Assembly: GCF_009371975.2 (NCBI RefSeq)
Contig: NZ_VIKT02000016.1
Location: 12,642 to 68,695 of the forward strand
Direction of reading: 5' to 3'
Source of the DNA: Microcella pacifica
Lineage (GTDB): Bacteria; Actinomycetota; Actinomycetes; Actinomycetales; Microbacteriaceae
DNA: 56,054 bases
Below the pieces are notes generated by a model that saw nothing but the letters and a program-made list of their open reading frames with translations, did no database searches and was not told the origin of the DNA. The translations under genes and the position numbers were made by a program. Below are positions 55,029 through 56,054 of the stretch, one piece after another (positions within the stretch are counted from its first letter, which is position 1; the number at the start of each line of letters is the position of its first letter).

Positions 55029-55451
55029 ATGGCGAAGCACAAGAAGGGGCTGGGAAAGGGCACGCCACCTTCAGCAATCCCTGACACCGTAGAGGATTCG
55101 GCAGTTCCTCGCGCACGAGTCACAGGCCACCCCCTCTTGTCATTCCGTCACCTTCAGCCGGGATGGGGTGTCTCGAACATGACACCTGAACAGTGTTTCG
55201 CGTTCTTGGAGAAGTGGGCGAAGCGCTCCCAGCTCAAATGGAGCGAGCTGGCTACGCATAGTCGCCACGGGTTGGGGTCTGAGAAGATCCCGAGCCACAA
55301 GATCAAGCCCTCGATTCCCGAGCCGTTGCGGCAGGACGACTACAAGGTTTTGCGCCATGAAAGCAACCTGCCGATGGTTGGGATCCAGGCCGGAGACATC
55401 CTCTATGTGCTGTGGATCGAGTGCAACTACGGCGATCTGTACGACCACTGA
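55029..55451 (+). CDS. Unknown protein paired with the Panacea antitoxin (candidate toxin)
   Basis: A 140-residue basic-start protein (MAKHKKGLGKG) without signal peptide or membrane segment. Distinct blocks are HPLLSFRHLQPGWG, CFAFLEKWAKRSQLKWSEL, and a C-terminal YKVLRHESNLPMVGIQAGDI followed by WIECNYGDLYDH. I do not recognise a Pfam family with certainty. The spacing (3 nt after the Panacea gene, no ribosome site of its own) implies coupled translation, and Panacea partners are usually toxins. His/Arg/Asp-rich conserved-looking ends would suit a nuclease, but this is only a guess. Confidence 0.7.
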   Translation: MAKHKKGLGKGTPPSAIPDTVEDSAVPRARVTGHPLLSFRHLQPGWGVSNMTPEQCFAFLEKWAKRSQLKWSELATHSRHGLGSEKIPSHKIKPSIPEPLRQDDYKVLRHESNLPMVGIQAGDILYVLWIECNYGDLYDH

Positions 55452-55576
55452 GCTGGGCTTCGTGAGACGCCCTGCTCGCAACGGGGGACCCTTCGAAGCT
55501 CCAGTTGTGGCGCAGTGCTGCAAATTGCGCCGGAGTGAGCATGGCTGAAACATCGACGTGACTGGTGCTCGGTGTC

Positions 55577-55996
55577 ATGCTCAACCGCATGGATGCCCGA
55601 GAGATCATTGATGGATTCGACCGGATACTGCCTGAGCAAGAGAAGGCTCTTCAACTAGCGGCGGTCAACGCAGGTAAGTTCCACGCGAGCAATTCGCCAA
55701 TCTTCACCGCCTTCACACAACTCCAGTTCTTCGTATTGACGGTGGACTACGACATGCGCGTGATGTTGCGGACGTTACTCGCAGACCCTCAGAGCAGGGT
55801 CACCGCTGAAAAGTTCTTGGCCCTCACACTGGAGGAATCCGACGAGTTCATCGGGGCGGTAATCGGAGACATGAAGAAGGCGCTCCGGTCGGCAGGCAAT
55901 CCGGCCAGCACCGATCCCGCAAAGAACGCGTTCGATGCACAGCGATTCGATGAGGTCACTGCGCAGTACTGGGTCAAGTCCCTGGAAGTGGTGTAA
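55577..55996 (+). CDS. Hypothetical helical protein
   Basis: About 139 residues if started at ATG 55577 (GTG 55565 and ATG 55589 are alternatives; none has a clear ribosome site). The sequence is soluble and largely helical, e.g. DAREIIDGFDRILPEQEKAL and SRVTAEKFLALTLEESDEF, with no motif I recognise. Codon use is less G/C-biased than in the core genes, like the two preceding genes, which supports joint acquisition. The 55452-55576 gap and the 55997-56054 end hold no gene I can support. Confidence 0.6.
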   Translation: MLNRMDAREIIDGFDRILPEQEKALQLAAVNAGKFHASNSPIFTAFTQLQFFVLTVDYDMRVMLRTLLADPQSRVTAEKFLALTLEESDEFIGAVIGDMKKALRSAGNPASTDPAKNAFDAQRFDEVTAQYWVKSLEVV

Positions 55997-56054
55997 CGGC
56001 TGATCCTTCGCTTTATGCGCTGAGTGCGATGAAGGTGTCGGCGACCACCTCGCT

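Overview
The window is high-GC Gram-positive DNA, most likely from a member of the Microbacteriaceae (Actinobacteria). That placement is inferred from the actinobacterial gene families, the frequent ATGA/GTGA gene overlaps, an LCP cell-wall protein, and many starts that sit 6-9 nt behind a TAnnnT -10 box, as expected for leaderless mRNAs. No rRNA gene or species marker is present.

Layout: 1-9559 holds two alpha/beta or beta-lactamase-fold hydrolases with a flavin oxidoreductase, an aldo/keto reductase, a hydroxyacid oxidase with its FCD regulator, a decayed xylose-type locus (headless lacI and xylB remnants flanking a 94-bp inverted-repeat element), and pfkB. 9637-13072 is the conserved but poorly characterised trio of circularly permuted ATP-grasp, alpha-E and transglutaminase proteins. 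13085-21280 holds a MarR-controlled MFS exporter, a serine hydrolase, a cupin, glutamate dehydrogenase with a structured leader, a lipoate-protein ligase coupled to a FecCD/HmuV-type ABC pair, DUF1232 and GNAT. 21316-27356 is a beta-glucoside uptake operon (binding protein, two permeases, GH1 enzyme, LacI) with two near-identical operators at its promoter. 27467-36856 is core metabolism: a peptidase, a MalY-type enzyme, phosphoglucomutase, prephenate dehydratase, a lipid kinase, seryl-tRNA synthetase, a HAD phosphatase, two tRNA-Ser genes and an LCP protein.

36857-44727 is a roughly 7.9-kb genomic island inserted at tRNA-Ser(GCT). The intact tRNA stands at the left end and a 58-bp copy of its 3' part marks the right end. 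Its cargo is a copper module: a CopB-like P-type ATPase with YHS and His-rich N-terminus, CsoR, a SHOCT peptide, a Tat-exported multicopper oxidase, a WD/BNR-like lipoprotein and an APC permease, followed by a frameshifted HigB toxin remnant and an intact Xre antitoxin. No integrase is seen.

44815-54209 holds a TetR/dehydrogenase/DUF4386 unit with two 11-bp operators, a membrane-anchored serine hydrolase, a dialkylglycine decarboxylase, DUF4260, AraC, a small conserved protein and a PAS histidine kinase. 54324-56054 begins with tRNA-Arg(ACG), then an A/T-richer stretch with a Panacea (SocA-like) antitoxin-domain gene, an unrecognised partner 3 nt downstream and a third unknown gene: a candidate toxin-antitoxin or defence module on a second tRNA-linked island whose far end is outside the window.
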